From assembly GCA_017440925.1 (NCBI GenBank), contig JAFSAP010000010.1:1-41553 (forward strand): a stretch of 41,553 bases of DNA, in the 5' to 3' direction. This document shows positions 23,665 to 31,943 of this stretch, piece after piece. The DNA comes from Oscillospiraceae bacterium. Its GTDB lineage: Bacteria > Bacillota > Clostridia > Oscillospirales > Oscillospiraceae. Under the pieces are notes generated by a model. That model saw only the letters and a list, made by a program, of their open reading frames with translations. It did not search any database and had not been told where the DNA came from. The translations under genes were made by a program, and so were the position numbers. The first letter of the stretch is position 1. Every line of letters starts with the position of its first letter.

Positions 23665-25557
23665 TTGAAAAACCGTAGATCTTTCCCTTTTATTATTTAT
23701 ATTGTGGTGATGTTTCTGATCATGTCCTGGATCTCCGGACTGTTTGGAGACAATACCGACAAGCTGGCCTATTCTGAGGTAATGGCGCTGTTTCGCAATG
23801 GGCAGGTCAAAAGCTTTGAGGTGCAGGATGACCTTATTGCCATGGAACTGCATACGCCTTACAACGGCAAGACCAGCCTGACAACGTCTATTGGCGATGC
23901 AGACCAGTTCCGCGATGAGATCAGTGAAATGGTTGCTGCACAGGATGCGGCGGGTGTGCTGGAAAAATACACCTTCTATCCGGACACGGAAGTTTCTCCC
24001 TATGATTATGTTCTGCCCATCGTTCTGGCCGGTCTTGTGCTGCTGTTTGTCTGGGGATTTTTCATGAGCCGGACAAATAATAACAATCCCTTGCAGAACT
24101 TCGGCAAGGCCCGCACCGTTCTGGGCGTGCCCGATGGCAAAAAAGTGACCTTTGCCGATGTCGCCGGTGCAGACGAGGAAAAGGAAGAACTGGCAGAGGT
24201 GGTGGATTTCCTCCGGGATCCCGGTAAGTATACCGCCATCGGCGCCCGGATCCCCCATGGCCTGCTGCTGGTGGGCCCTCCTGGCACCGGTAAGACTCTG
24301 CTGGCCCGTGCGGTTGCCGGCGAGGCAGACGTTCAGTTCCTGTCCATTTCCGGCTCTGATTTCGTGGAAATGTATGTTGGTGTGGGTGCCAGCCGTGTCC
24401 GCGACCTCTTTGACCAGGCCAAGAAACTGGCACCTGCCATTATCTTCATCGATGAGATCGATGCTGTTGGCCGCAAGCGCGGCAGCGGCCTCGGCGGCGG
24501 CCATGACGAAAAAGAACAGACCCTGAACCAGCTGCTGGTGGAAATGGACGGCTTTGGCCGTACCGAGGGCGTCATTGTTCTGGCAGCCACCAACCGCCCC
24601 GATATTCTGGATCCTGCCCTGCTGCGCCCTGGCCGGTTTGACCGTCAGATCCATGTGGGCCGCCCCGATGTGAAGGGCCGTGAAGAAATTCTGAAGGTCC
24701 ATGCCAAGGGTAAGAAGCTGGATGACTCTGTCAATCTGAAGATTGTTGCCCGGTCTACTTCCGGCTTTACCGGTGCAGACCTTTCCAATCTGCTGAACGA
24801 AGCCGCCATTATGGCTGCCCGGGAGAACCGCGGCGTGCTGAACATGGAGGATATGAATGAGGCTATGATGAAGATCCTGGCAGGCCCGGCAAAGAAGAGC
24901 CGTGTCCAGACCCGCCGGGATCTGAAAACCACAGCCATCCATGAAGCGGGCCATGCAGTAGCGACCTATAAGCTGCCCACCCAGGACCCCGTCCGTCATA
25001 TCACCATCATTCCCAGAGGCCAGTCCCTGGGCTCCACCTGGAGCCTGCCCCATGATGATTCTTCCAACATGACCCGCAATGAGATGTATGAGGAAATCGT
25101 TACCCTGCTGGGCGGCCGTGTGGCAGAGGCCCTGTTTATTGGAGATATCTCCGTAGGTGCTTCCAATGATATCGACCGCGCCACCAAGCTTGCCAAGGAC
25201 ATGGTTGCCCGTTACGGTATGTGCGAACGTCTGGGCACCGTCAGTTATCTGGACGGCGGTGAAGTGTTCATTGGCCGCGACTACCAGACCACCAAGAGCT
25301 ATTCTGAGAAGGTAGCCGGTACCATTGACGATGAAGTGAAGGTACTCATTGATAAAGCCTATGACCACTGTAAGCAGATCCTGTCTGATAATGCGGACAA
25401 ACTGAATGCACTGGTGGAATTCCTGCTTGCCAATGAATCCATGAGCGGCGAGCAGTTTGAAGCGCTGATGGAGGGAAGAGCCATCGAAGCATGCTCCCAG
25501 ACCTCCCTGTTTGACGGCTTCGAAGAGCAGCCGGAAGAACCCAAGTCAGAAGAATAA
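23665..25557 (+). CDS. ftsH: ATP-dependent zinc metalloprotease FtsH
   Basis: FtsH is a membrane-bound hexameric AAA+ protease for quality control of membrane and regulatory proteins. The 630-residue protein has two membrane segments (about residues 8-24 and 113-131) flanking an extracytoplasmic domain. The AAA+ module has Walker A GPPGTGKT (204-211), Walker [12 protein letters not shown], and the second region of homology RPGRFDRQI. The zinc protease has HEAGHA (H426, E427, H430). The ORF starts with TTG after GGAG, consistent with the family N-terminus [16 protein letters not shown]. The C-terminal tail is acidic. It ends the gdpP-to-ftsH run at a terminator. Confidence 0.97.
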   Translation: MKNRRSFPFIIYIVVMFLIMSWISGLFGDNTDKLAYSEVMALFRNGQVKSFEVQDDLIAMELHTPYNGKTSLTTSIGDADQFRDEISEMVAAQDAAGVLEKYTFYPDTEVSPYDYVLPIVLAGLVLLFVWGFFMSRTNNNNPLQNFGKARTVLGVPDGKKVTFADVAGADEEKEELAEVVDFLRDPGKYTAIGARIPHGLLLVGPPGTGKTLLARAVAGEADVQFLSISGSDFVEMYVGVGASRVRDLFDQAKKLAPAIIFIDEIDAVGRKRGSGLGGGHDEKEQTLNQLLVEMDGFGRTEGVIVLAATNRPDILDPALLRPGRFDRQIHVGRPDVKGREEILKVHAKGKKLDDSVNLKIVARSTSGFTGADLSNLLNEAAIMAARENRGVLNMEDMNEAMMKILAGPAKKSRVQTRRDLKTTAIHEAGHAVATYKLPTQDPVRHITIIPRGQSLGSTWSLPHDDSSNMTRNEMYEEIVTLLGGRVAEALFIGDISVGASNDIDRATKLAKDMVARYGMCERLGTVSYLDGGEVFIGRDYQTTKSYSEKVAGTIDDEVKVLIDKAYDHCKQILSDNADKLNALVEFLLANESMSGEQFEALMEGRAIEACSQTSLFDGFEEQPEEPKSEE

Positions 25558-25560
25558 TAT

Positions 25561-25591
25561 AAAACCCAGCTGCAAACCGCAGCTGGGTTTT
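25561..25591 (+). terminator. Intrinsic terminator of ftsH
   Basis: Arms AAACCCAGCTGC and GCAGCTGGGTTT with a short loop, followed by TTTTGAG. Almost the same hairpin recurs at 25839-25870. Confidence 0.85.
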
Positions 25592-25838
25592 GAGCTTGGC
25601 GAAAAACCCGTTCAGGATTTTTCGCCAGCTTTTTGCAGTCTGCTATGCGCATAATTTGTTCGCCAAAGGCGAACAAATTCCACACTTGCAGTCTGAGGTG
25701 TATTTTGTGCCAGGTACAGAAGGTGAATTGCCCCAAAGGGGCAAGAGAAACCACCCTGGGGTGCGCCCTGGCACAAAATGTATTGAACTCCATTTTCTGC
25801 TTGCGCAGAAAACTCTGCGAGGCTTTTTTGACAGTCTG
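25592..25838. repeat. Hairpin cluster between ftsH and the hemolysin III gene
   Basis: About 250 non-coding bases hold four stacked inverted repeats. (1) AGCTTGGCGAAAAA/TTTTTCGCCAGCT, 25593-25630. (2) A perfect 12-bp-arm palindrome AATTTGTTCGCC/GGCGAACAAATT with AAA loop, 25653-25679. (3) ATTTTGTGCCAGG (25702-25714)/CCTGGCACAAAAT (25767-25779) enclosing TTGCCCC-AAA-GGGGCAA (25728-25744). (4) TTTTCTGC/GCAGAAAA, 25793-25812. The word CAGTCTG occurs three times between them. A minus-strand open frame crossing the region has no ribosome site or family match and is not called. Confidence 0.8.
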
Positions 25839-25870
25839 AAAACCCAGCTGCAAACTGCAGCTGGGTTTTT
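25839..25870. terminator. Second terminator-like hairpin, near copy of the ftsH terminator
   Basis: Arms AAAACCCAGCTGC and GCAGCTGGGTTTT with T runs on both strands. On the minus strand it can end the hemolysin III transcript. On the plus strand it is a fallback for ftsH. Confidence 0.8.
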
Positions 25871-25923
25871 CTATGGGGTGAAATCGTCAGTCATTGCCAT
25901 GTTCCGAAGGGGATCCGTGCGGA

Positions 25924-26595
25924 TCATACCGCATACAGCAGCACACTGAAAAACTGCAGCAGTGCACCCAGAACCACAAAAATGTGAAATACAGAGTGCA
26001 TCCATTTCCGGTGTTTGCCCAGGCCATAGAGGACTGAGCCAATGGTATAGGCGATGCCGCCGGAGAGCAGCAGTATAAATCCCGGCAGGGTCATCACTTC
26101 CAGGGTCTGCCGCCAGAAGGGGATCACTGCCCACCCCATGCCGATATAGCAGATCATGGAGAAAACGCCGTAACGGTGGTGGTCGATGGCGGTGAAGGTG
26201 GCAGCCAGCGCCACCATGGCCCATTCAAAAGCAAAGAGGCCCCAGCCCAGCAGCGGATACACCGGACGGATGGCAGACAGAACGATGACAGTATAAGTGC
26301 CTGCGATCAGAAAGTAAATGGTGCAGTGGTCAATGACCTGCATCACCTTTTTGCCCAGGGTAGGCTTCAGTCCGTGGTAGACGCTGGAGATGGTAAACAT
26401 GGTGATCATGGTGGTACCATAAATGGCGGAGGTAACAATGCCCCAGACATTGCCCCGGACAGCCGCGAAGATCACGCAGAGGGTCAGTGCAACGATACCG
26501 ATGGCGCCGCCGAAGATATGGGTGACCATGTTCATGATCTCTTCGCCCCGGGTATAGTCCGGCAGGACACGGTCAGACAGTTTTGTTCGTTTCAT
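25924..26595 (-). CDS. Hemolysin III (PAQR) family membrane protein
   Basis: A 223-residue, seven-helix membrane protein of the hemolysin III/YqfA/PAQR family. Family motifs are EEIMNMVTHIFGGAIG near the N-terminus, TISSVYHGL, the DHCTIYFLIAGTYT block, and the C-terminal MHSVFHIFVVLGALLQF. The spaced His residues could bind a metal. The name comes from a Bacillus cereus pore-forming activity; most bacterial members are not proven toxins and a role in membrane homeostasis is equally plausible. It is monocistronic by layout, facing the plus-strand ftsH, and shares the terminator hairpin at 25839-25870. Confidence 0.92.
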   Translation of the reverse strand: MKRTKLSDRVLPDYTRGEEIMNMVTHIFGGAIGIVALTLCVIFAAVRGNVWGIVTSAIYGTTMITMFTISSVYHGLKPTLGKKVMQVIDHCTIYFLIAGTYTVIVLSAIRPVYPLLGWGLFAFEWAMVALAATFTAIDHHRYGVFSMICYIGMGWAVIPFWRQTLEVMTLPGFILLLSGGIAYTIGSVLYGLGKHRKWMHSVFHIFVVLGALLQFFSVLLYAV

Positions 26596-26725
26596 ATGAG
26601 AACCATCCTTATTGAAAGTGATATTATCCTATCACAGAATCACCAAAAAGAAAACCGTCTTTCGGGAGAAACATCTCTGTTTGGGAGAATCTCGGGCTCT
26701 TCTACGGGGAGAGTGGTGTTGACCG

Positions 26726-26754
26726 TTGACAAATGACCGCCGATAAAGTACAAT
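26726..26754 (+). promoter_or_regulatory. Promoter of the LysA-like gene
   Basis: Consensus TTGACA (26726-26731), 17-base spacer, TACAAT (26749-26754), about 34 bases before the start codon. Confidence 0.82.
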
Positions 26755-26788
26755 TCCTACATTGATGCAAGATAAGAGAGGTTCCGAT

Positions 26789-28057
26789 ATGAAAAAGACA
26801 CCCTTTGTGACGCTGGAAAAGGTGAAGGAGATCACTGACCAGATTCCCACCCCTTTTCATCTGTATGACGAAGCCGGCATCCGCCGCAATGCCCGGGCGC
26901 TGAAAGCAGCCTTTGCCTGGAACAAGGGCTTCCGGGAGTATTTCGCGGTAAAAGCCACTCCCAACCCCTACATTCTGAAAATTTTGAAGGAAGAGGGCTG
27001 CGGCTGCGACTGCGCCAGCTATACAGAGCTGCTGTTGGCAGAAGCCGTGGGCAATACCGGCCATGATGCCATGTTTTCCTCCAATGTGACCCCGGAGCTG
27101 GATATGCGCAAGGCTTATGAGATGGGTGCCTATATCAACCTGGATGATGCCACCCATGTGGAATTTCTGGAGAAGATCTGCAACGGAAAGCTGCCCGATA
27201 CCGTCTGCCTGCGGTATAATCCCGGCGGTTCCTTCTCCCTGGGCAATACCATTATGGATATGCCCCGAGATGCCAAGTACGGCATGACCGAGGATCAGAT
27301 GGCTGGTGCCATCAACCGCCTTATGAAACTGGGTGTGAAGCATTTTGGCATTCATGCATTCCTGGCCTCCAACACCACAGCCAACGGTTATTATCCGGAA
27401 CTGGCCAGCCAGCTGTTCCGCCTGGCGGTGCGGCTGCGCAATGCCACCGGCTGCCACTTTGCTTTCATCAACCTGTCCGGTGGCGTAGGTGTGGATTACC
27501 GCCCGGAACAGCCTGGAAGCAACATTGCGTTGATCGGTGACGGTGTCCGGCAGAAATATGAGGAGATCCTTACGCCCCAGGGCATGGATGACATTGCCAT
27601 CTTTACGGAACTGGGCCGTTTCATGCTGGCACCCTATGGCCATCTGATCTCCACGGTTCTGCACCAGAAGCATATTTACCGGGAATACGTGGGCCTGGAT
27701 GCCTGCGCTGCGGATCTGATGCGGCCTGCCATGTATGGCGCCTATCATCATATCACCGTTCTGGGCAAGGAAGATGCCATTTTGGATCATGTGTATGACG
27801 TGACCGGCGGCCTGTGTGAGAACAATGACAAGTTTGCCATTGAACGCAGCCTTCCCGAAATCGAGATCGGTGATATTGTAGCCATTCACGACACCGGTGC
27901 CCACGGCCATTCCATGGGCTATAATTATAACGGCAAACTCCGCAGTGCAGAAGTGCTGCTGAAGGCCGATGGCAGCTTCCAGCTGATCCGCCGGGCAGAG
28001 ACACCCCGGGACTATTTTGCAACATTTGACTGCACAGAATTTAAATTTGACTGCTGA
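26789..28057 (+). CDS. lysA: Diaminopimelate decarboxylase-like PLP enzyme
   Basis: This fold-III PLP decarboxylase is 422 residues long and most likely converts meso-diaminopimelate to lysine. The PLP lysine is in YFAVKATPNP (K55). Other landmarks are CDCASYTELLLA, a GIHAFLASNT strand, LSGGVGVDYRPEQ (phosphate binding), EPG-region equivalent TELGRFMLAPYG, CENNDKF (C343, the active-site Cys across the dimer) and GAHGHSMGYNYNG. The usual GLHFHIGS and CESGD motifs of LysA are replaced by HAFLAS and CENND, so it belongs to a divergent clade; another amino-acid substrate is possible. The start at 26789 follows GAGAGG and yields MKKTPFVTLEKV. It appears to be a single-gene unit. Confidence 0.8.
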   Translation: MKKTPFVTLEKVKEITDQIPTPFHLYDEAGIRRNARALKAAFAWNKGFREYFAVKATPNPYILKILKEEGCGCDCASYTELLLAEAVGNTGHDAMFSSNVTPELDMRKAYEMGAYINLDDATHVEFLEKICNGKLPDTVCLRYNPGGSFSLGNTIMDMPRDAKYGMTEDQMAGAINRLMKLGVKHFGIHAFLASNTTANGYYPELASQLFRLAVRLRNATGCHFAFINLSGGVGVDYRPEQPGSNIALIGDGVRQKYEEILTPQGMDDIAIFTELGRFMLAPYGHLISTVLHQKHIYREYVGLDACAADLMRPAMYGAYHHITVLGKEDAILDHVYDVTGGLCENNDKFAIERSLPEIEIGDIVAIHDTGAHGHSMGYNYNGKLRSAEVLLKADGSFQLIRRAETPRDYFATFDCTEFKFDC

Positions 28058-28148
28058 TTGAACAGAGTGTACAAAATTAAGGCGGATAATTCGGCGGTTT
28101 GCCATCAGAATAACGAAAAAAATTCATACTTTTCAGCCAGAAATGTGC

Positions 28149-28154
28149 TATAAT
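28149..28154 (+). promoter_or_regulatory. Extended -10 promoter of the CBS gene
   Basis: TATAAT preceded by TGC (extended -10), with no good -35 at the usual distance. It lies about 50 bases upstream of the start codon. Confidence 0.55.
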
Positions 28155-28203
28155 GATAATACGGCATGGGGCCCACAAGGACCCGGGCTGAAAAGGAGTA
28201 TGT

Positions 28204-28617
28204 ATGAATAATATTTTGTTTTTTCTGACACCAAAGGCTCTGTGCGCATTCCTGTATGATGATTATACCATGCGGCAGGCTCTGGAGAAGATGGAGACCG
28301 CCGGATATGCGGCGCTGCCCATTCTGAACCACCAGGGTGAATACGTGGGTACATTGACAGAGGGCGACCTGCTGTGGGCGGTTAAGAATATGTGTTCCAT
28401 GGATATGCGGCAGACAGAAACCAAGAAGATCATGGATATTGCCCGCCGGAAGGATAATGTTCCTGTCCGGGTCACCACCTCTATGCAGGAGCTGATCGAG
28501 CGTGCCTCTTACCAGAATTTTGTTCCGGTTGTGGATGATAAGAACGCTTTTATCGGTATCGTTACCCGCCGTGCCATCATCAAATACTGCCAGCAGTCTC
28601 TGTTCACCGAAGATTAA
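28204..28617 (+). CDS. CBS domain pair protein
   Basis: A 137-residue protein made almost wholly of two CBS motifs. The first runs over about residues 12-65 (DDYTMRQALEKMETAGYAALP, split as DDYTMRQALEKM and GYAALPILNHQGEYVGTLT). The second runs over about 78-135 (DNVPVRVTTSMQELIERAS, FVPVVDDKNAFIGIVTRRAI). Such pairs bind adenine nucleotides, c-di-AMP or SAM and act as energy or signal sensors. There is no catalytic domain, so it would act through a partner. AAAAGGAG precedes the ATG by 5 bases. A c-di-AMP link is tempting because gdpP is in the window, but nothing in the sequence proves it. Confidence 0.88.
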   Translation: MNNILFFLTPKALCAFLYDDYTMRQALEKMETAGYAALPILNHQGEYVGTLTEGDLLWAVKNMCSMDMRQTETKKIMDIARRKDNVPVRVTTSMQELIERASYQNFVPVVDDKNAFIGIVTRRAIIKYCQQSLFTED

Positions 28618-28633
28618 TGCTACATAATGGATA

Positions 28634-28667
28634 CATCCCCGGCTCGAAAGAGCCGGGGATGTTTTTT
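28634..28667 (+). terminator. Intrinsic terminator of the CBS gene
   Basis: Arms CATCCCCGGCT and AGCCGGGGATG with loop CGAAAG, then TTTTTT. It lies just beyond the last codons of the convergent lipoprotein gene. Confidence 0.9.
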
Positions 28668-30495
28668 ATGGATCGTCATATAGTGGCTTCTGCAGGTATT
28701 GCTCCCACAGAAAAACCTCTGGAGAATCCTCCAGCTGAAAAGCCTCCCGGATGCCGATACACAACTGACGCAGTTTGGCCTGCAGGTAAGGGGAGAGGAA
28801 GAGTGCTTCATTGCCCGCCGTCATAGCGTATTCCATGACCCGGGCCCGATCTTCTGTGGGGAAGGACAGGGCGTAGCTATCCGGGAACGAGTCCCAGCCG
28901 GCTTGCAGCCAGTCCTCTGCGTTCATAGTGTGGTTGTAAGAATAGGCATACTGAAATCCGGCTGGGTTCAGGGCATCCCACTGGTCGTAGGCAGTGCTCT
29001 GCGTCAGAATCACAGTATCCATGAGGTGGTACAATTCATGATATAGTGCCCGGTCCGTATCGTGTCCAGCAGCCAGAACGATATATGCTTCATAGCCATT
29101 CCAGAATTGAATGCCGTTTGCAATCTCCACACTGCCGGATTCCGGGCTTCCCTGGATTTTATGTACGATGCAGATTTTGATCCCGGTGAATTTGGCGGAC
29201 AGGGTTTGCAGAAGCCCGGGCGGATACTGGCTCAGCCTGCTATCCAGCAGCTCCAGTTCCTGGTAAAGTGTGGGAGCGTCGTATTCGTATTCCAGTTCAT
29301 AGTCCCAGGGCTCCAGAGCAACCGCGTCCGTATAAACCAGAATGTCTACTCCATGGCGTTGGCTCAGTTCCCGGGCATAGAGACTGCAGGCGGCCAGGGC
29401 ATCCAGATCCGGTTCCTGCCGGGTGTACCGGGGAGAAATATAGCTGGTGGAATCTTCGACTTTTGTCTTGTCGGGATCCCAGTGGTACAGAACAGTACCA
29501 TCCCTCCCGTCGCAAAGAAGCCAGATACGGCCATCGCTGCCTTGTGCAGCATCCCGGATAATGACTCCCGCCGGAAAGCCACCAAAGAAGGCTATGCGCA
29601 TTCCGGAGTCCAATGAATACAGCTGCAATTCCATGCGGTCCTGGTTCCAGGAAGTGGTAAGCACCTGATTTCCCAGGAAGAAACTATCCTCCACAGCAAA
29701 CCACGGTTTCAGCATCATAGGATCTTCTCCGCCGGTGCCGAAGAGAAAGGTGGCTTGCCCCCCATTCTGTTGCCGCAGACAATAGCGTTGTCCGATGGTT
29801 TCCGGCAGGATATTGCCTTCATAGTCCCCCAGAAGCTGGCCGGTTTCGCAGGACAAAAACAGGGTGCGCCAGGTTCCGTTGGCTTCCGTAACGCTGAGGC
29901 GCAGTACAGAGTCCTCCAGAAGCAGGCCGGACAAGCCTTGTACCGGATAGGAAATTTCCCGCAGTACCCGGCTGATACCGCTGCCGGTATCCAAAGCCCG
30001 GATGGCAGAAGGGGTACAGTAATACAGTGTCTTCCCGTCCCGGGACAGCAGGGGCATTCCTGTAAGATCTTCCGGTGCAGCGATCCTGCAGACCTCCAGC
30101 AGGGAAGGGTCAAGGATCACGGTTTCTCCTGTCTGTCCATGAAAATAGGAAAGCCCATGGTTTAACAGCTGTACTGTGCCATTTTTTGCAGTCAATGCCA
30201 TTCCGGTTTCGTATGCAGCAATGGTCTGATGACTGGCAGGATCCACCAGCGTCAAAACGGTTGCATCCTCGCCGCAGAAAAACAGCAGATCGTTTCCCAT
30301 GGGCAGAAACCCAGTAACTTCTTCCGGCAACCCATAGTTTGCCACAGAACGGGATTCCTCCACAAATTCCATGAAAGGAGCAGCCTGTTCCCGAACTTTT
30401 GCAGGCAGAGCCTCATCCGGTGCAGGAACAGGCTCCTGGGCGGCGCAGCCGCACAGCAGTACAAGGGTCAGCAGCAGGGGAAGAAAGCGGTTCAT
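28666..30495 (-). CDS. Lipoprotein with propeller-like region and HExxH metallopeptidase domain
   Basis: A 609-residue predicted lipoprotein with signal MNRFLPLLLTLVLLCGC and a lipobox Cys near residue 17. Residues of about 50-365 show repeated short beta-rich blocks (LTLVDPASHQTIAAY, LLSRDGKTLYYC, LYSLDSGMRIAFF, GSDGRIWLLCDGRDGTVLYH) suggesting a beta-propeller. The C-terminal part (about 380-609) holds YHELYHLMD (HELYH at 486-490) and, about 60 residues on, SFPTEDRARVMEY with a candidate third ligand. This points to a surface zinc metallopeptidase of unrecognised family. The start was set at 30495 because AAGGAG is 9 bases upstream; an ATG at 30501 overlapping the previous stop is also possible. 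It follows the small Cys-rich gene directly. Confidence 0.7.
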   Translation of the reverse strand: MNRFLPLLLTLVLLCGCAAQEPVPAPDEALPAKVREQAAPFMEFVEESRSVANYGLPEEVTGFLPMGNDLLFFCGEDATVLTLVDPASHQTIAAYETGMALTAKNGTVQLLNHGLSYFHGQTGETVILDPSLLEVCRIAAPEDLTGMPLLSRDGKTLYYCTPSAIRALDTGSGISRVLREISYPVQGLSGLLLEDSVLRLSVTEANGTWRTLFLSCETGQLLGDYEGNILPETIGQRYCLRQQNGGQATFLFGTGGEDPMMLKPWFAVEDSFFLGNQVLTTSWNQDRMELQLYSLDSGMRIAFFGGFPAGVIIRDAAQGSDGRIWLLCDGRDGTVLYHWDPDKTKVEDSTSYISPRYTRQEPDLDALAACSLYARELSQRHGVDILVYTDAVALEPWDYELEYEYDAPTLYQELELLDSRLSQYPPGLLQTLSAKFTGIKICIVHKIQGSPESGSVEIANGIQFWNGYEAYIVLAAGHDTDRALYHELYHLMDTVILTQSTAYDQWDALNPAGFQYAYSYNHTMNAEDWLQAGWDSFPDSYALSFPTEDRARVMEYAMTAGNEALFLSPYLQAKLRQLCIGIREAFQLEDSPEVFLWEQYLQKPLYDDP

Positions 30496-30497
30496 GG

Positions 30498-30674
30498 TCA
30501 TTGTCTCCTTGCCAGGGTGTAGTCGTCACCCTGTCTGTAGTAGGGGCAATGATGAGAGCGGGAGGTCATGATCCGGTAAACTTCATCCTCGTCCAGATCC
30601 ATCATGCAGTAATACTCATCATACTCCTCATCATAATCATAATACCAGCAGGTGTCGCATTCTGTCGGATTCAT
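30498..30674 (-). CDS. Small Cys-rich acidic protein (DUF6472-type)
   Basis: A 58-residue protein: MNPTECDTCWYYDYDEEYDE at the N-terminus, YYCMMDLDEDEVYRIM in the middle and HHCPYYRQGDDYTLARRQ at the end. Four Cys (CxxC, then C, then CPYYR) could form a metal or structural knuckle. I recognise this as the small clostridial family usually labelled DUF6472, whose function is unknown. AGGAGG lies 5 bases before the ATG. Its TGA overlaps the first possible ATG of the lipoprotein gene, so the two are probably translated together. Such small genes are often missed by annotation. Confidence 0.85.
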   Translation of the reverse strand: MNPTECDTCWYYDYDEEYDEYYCMMDLDEDEVYRIMTSRSHHCPYYRQGDDYTLARRQ

Positions 30675-30713
30675 GTCTGTCCTCCTGTTTTTTCAGAATT
30701 TTTCTATAAATAG

Positions 30714-30734
30714 GGCGGAGGACGTGCCTCCGCC
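30714..30734. terminator. Hairpin downstream of the DUF1643 gene
   Basis: Arms GGCGGAGG and CCTCCGCC, loop ACGTG. On the minus strand the following T content is weak (CTATTTATAG), so termination before the small Cys-rich gene may be partial. Confidence 0.5.
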
Positions 30735-30741
30735 GGTGTTT

Positions 30742-31353
30742 TTATAAGGTTTCCAGGTATGCTTTTACATCAAAGGGACGTATCTTTTCATCCTTGCGCA
30801 GGTACAGGGGATGATGGGGATGGCCTTTTTTGGTGATGGCACCGGCACAGTACCACCGGGCACCATATTCTTCGCCTGCTTCCAGCATATCCTTTACACA
30901 GCCGGGAAGATATTTCCGTTTTTCAATAATGGCTCCCCAGGCGGCCCAGACCGCAGGCTGCTCAGAAATGGAGAGCACATACCGGAAGGCTTCCAGATTT
31001 TCTTTGTGAAGCAGCGGATTGCATACCTTCTCCATATCATCGGGGGAGGTAGCCCGCTGGGCATAGACATTGAACATGATAAAGCTATCAAAACCGTTGC
31101 CCAGAGCGATCCGTTCCACGGATTTTAACGTATTATCCAGGGCATCGGGCTTTGCGGTGGAGGGATTGATGCCGATGCAGATCAGAGGATTGTTTCCTCT
31201 TGTACCTAGTATGTACCGGTATTCAGAATAGAAATTGGGGGCATACAGCCACTTTTCAATATCGTATTCTTCGCAGGGGGTGTTGGCAGCTTCCAGAGCC
31301 TGCCGAAAAGTCACAAGCTCCAGATCCGTGGTGGCTCCGCTGGGAATATGCAT
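30742..31353 (-). CDS. DUF1643 domain protein
   Basis: A 203-residue soluble protein with the DUF1643 signature: YRYILGTRGNNPLICIGINPSTAK, split here as YRYILG and PLICIGINPSTAKPDALDNT, then ERIALGNGFDSFIMFNVYAQRAT, VWAAWGAIIE, and KKGHPHHPLYL. The fold resembles uracil-DNA-glycosylase-like proteins in the GINPSTA and late HPHHP elements, but no activity is established for the family. Its ATG overlaps the stop of the upstream membrane protein by one base (TAATG), so they are co-translated. It is the last gene before a hairpin in this minus-strand run. Confidence 0.88.
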   Translation of the reverse strand: MHIPSGATTDLELVTFRQALEAANTPCEEYDIEKWLYAPNFYSEYRYILGTRGNNPLICIGINPSTAKPDALDNTLKSVERIALGNGFDSFIMFNVYAQRATSPDDMEKVCNPLLHKENLEAFRYVLSISEQPAVWAAWGAIIEKRKYLPGCVKDMLEAGEEYGARWYCAGAITKKGHPHHPLYLRKDEKIRPFDVKAYLETL

Positions 31354-31928
31354 TATGCATCCTCCTCATGGGGGAACCACCAGCTCTTGCTGGGGTCATG
31401 GAAATCACAGGTCTGGGGATCGATTCCCTTCTGCATGCACCAGCCGGCGAAGGCGGTATCCAGGAACAGATACACACCATCCATAGAGGACTGGAGGCTG
31501 ATGGAACTGCCGTCTTCCAGATACAACTCGATGATCACATTGCCGCCCTGCACCAGAAACAGCTTCTGCTCTTTGATGTTCCGGTAAACATAGGTGCGGT
31601 CTTTTTTCAGAAAAGTGGAAACCAGAAAGCTGTCGCCATCATAAAAAATGCCATGGGTCAGGTAATAAACAGCAAGACAAATGCCCATGATCAGCACGAT
31701 GCCGCCGCCGATCATCAATGCTTTTCCGCCGGTGACACCGACACCGATGGCAAGAACGCCCAGAACCGACAGAGCCACACCGAAAACGCCGTATCGTTTG
31801 TTGACCCGGACAGCCAGTCCGCTGCGGTGCTGTGCTTTGCTGCGGAATTTTGCAGTGAACAGCTTATCGATCAGATAGCAAAGCCCGAAAACCAGGGCGG
31901 CTATCAGCAAAGTGGAGATCATGCTCAT
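31353..31928 (-). CDS. Membrane protein of unknown function
   Basis: This 191-residue protein has an N-terminal membrane helix (about residues 2-20), a basic loop (FRSKAQHRSGLAVRVNKRYG), two further helices (about 48-90) and a C-terminal soluble domain (about 93-191) that is beta-rich: GIFYDGDSFLVSTFLKKDRT, YVYRNIKEQKLFLVQGG, NVIIELYLEDGSSISLQSSM. That pattern resembles a PH-like domain. The end is Trp/His-rich (SKSWWFPHEEDA). I do not recognise a named family with confidence. It lies 15 bp after the 5-formyl-THF cyclo-ligase gene and overlaps the DUF1643 gene by one base. Confidence 0.75.
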   Translation of the reverse strand: MSMISTLLIAALVFGLCYLIDKLFTAKFRSKAQHRSGLAVRVNKRYGVFGVALSVLGVLAIGVGVTGGKALMIGGGIVLIMGICLAVYYLTHGIFYDGDSFLVSTFLKKDRTYVYRNIKEQKLFLVQGGNVIIELYLEDGSSISLQSSMDGVYLFLDTAFAGWCMQKGIDPQTCDFHDPSKSWWFPHEEDA

Positions 31929-31943
31929 AGGGGTCGTTCCTTT

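Noticed and set aside
25592-25838. CRISPR array
   Set aside because: Repeated short words are present, but they are not regularly spaced, are not identical over 20 or more bases, and there are no cas genes in the window.
25359-25853. Minus-strand 164-residue open frame across the ftsH end and the hairpin cluster
   Set aside because: It runs through two terminators and several inverted repeats, has no ribosome site, and its translation resembles no family. The region is better explained as non-coding repeats.
28204-30674. Toxin-antitoxin or defence operon formed by the CBS protein and the lipoprotein genes
   Set aside because: They are on opposite strands and separated by a terminator, and neither shows toxin, nuclease or immunity motifs.
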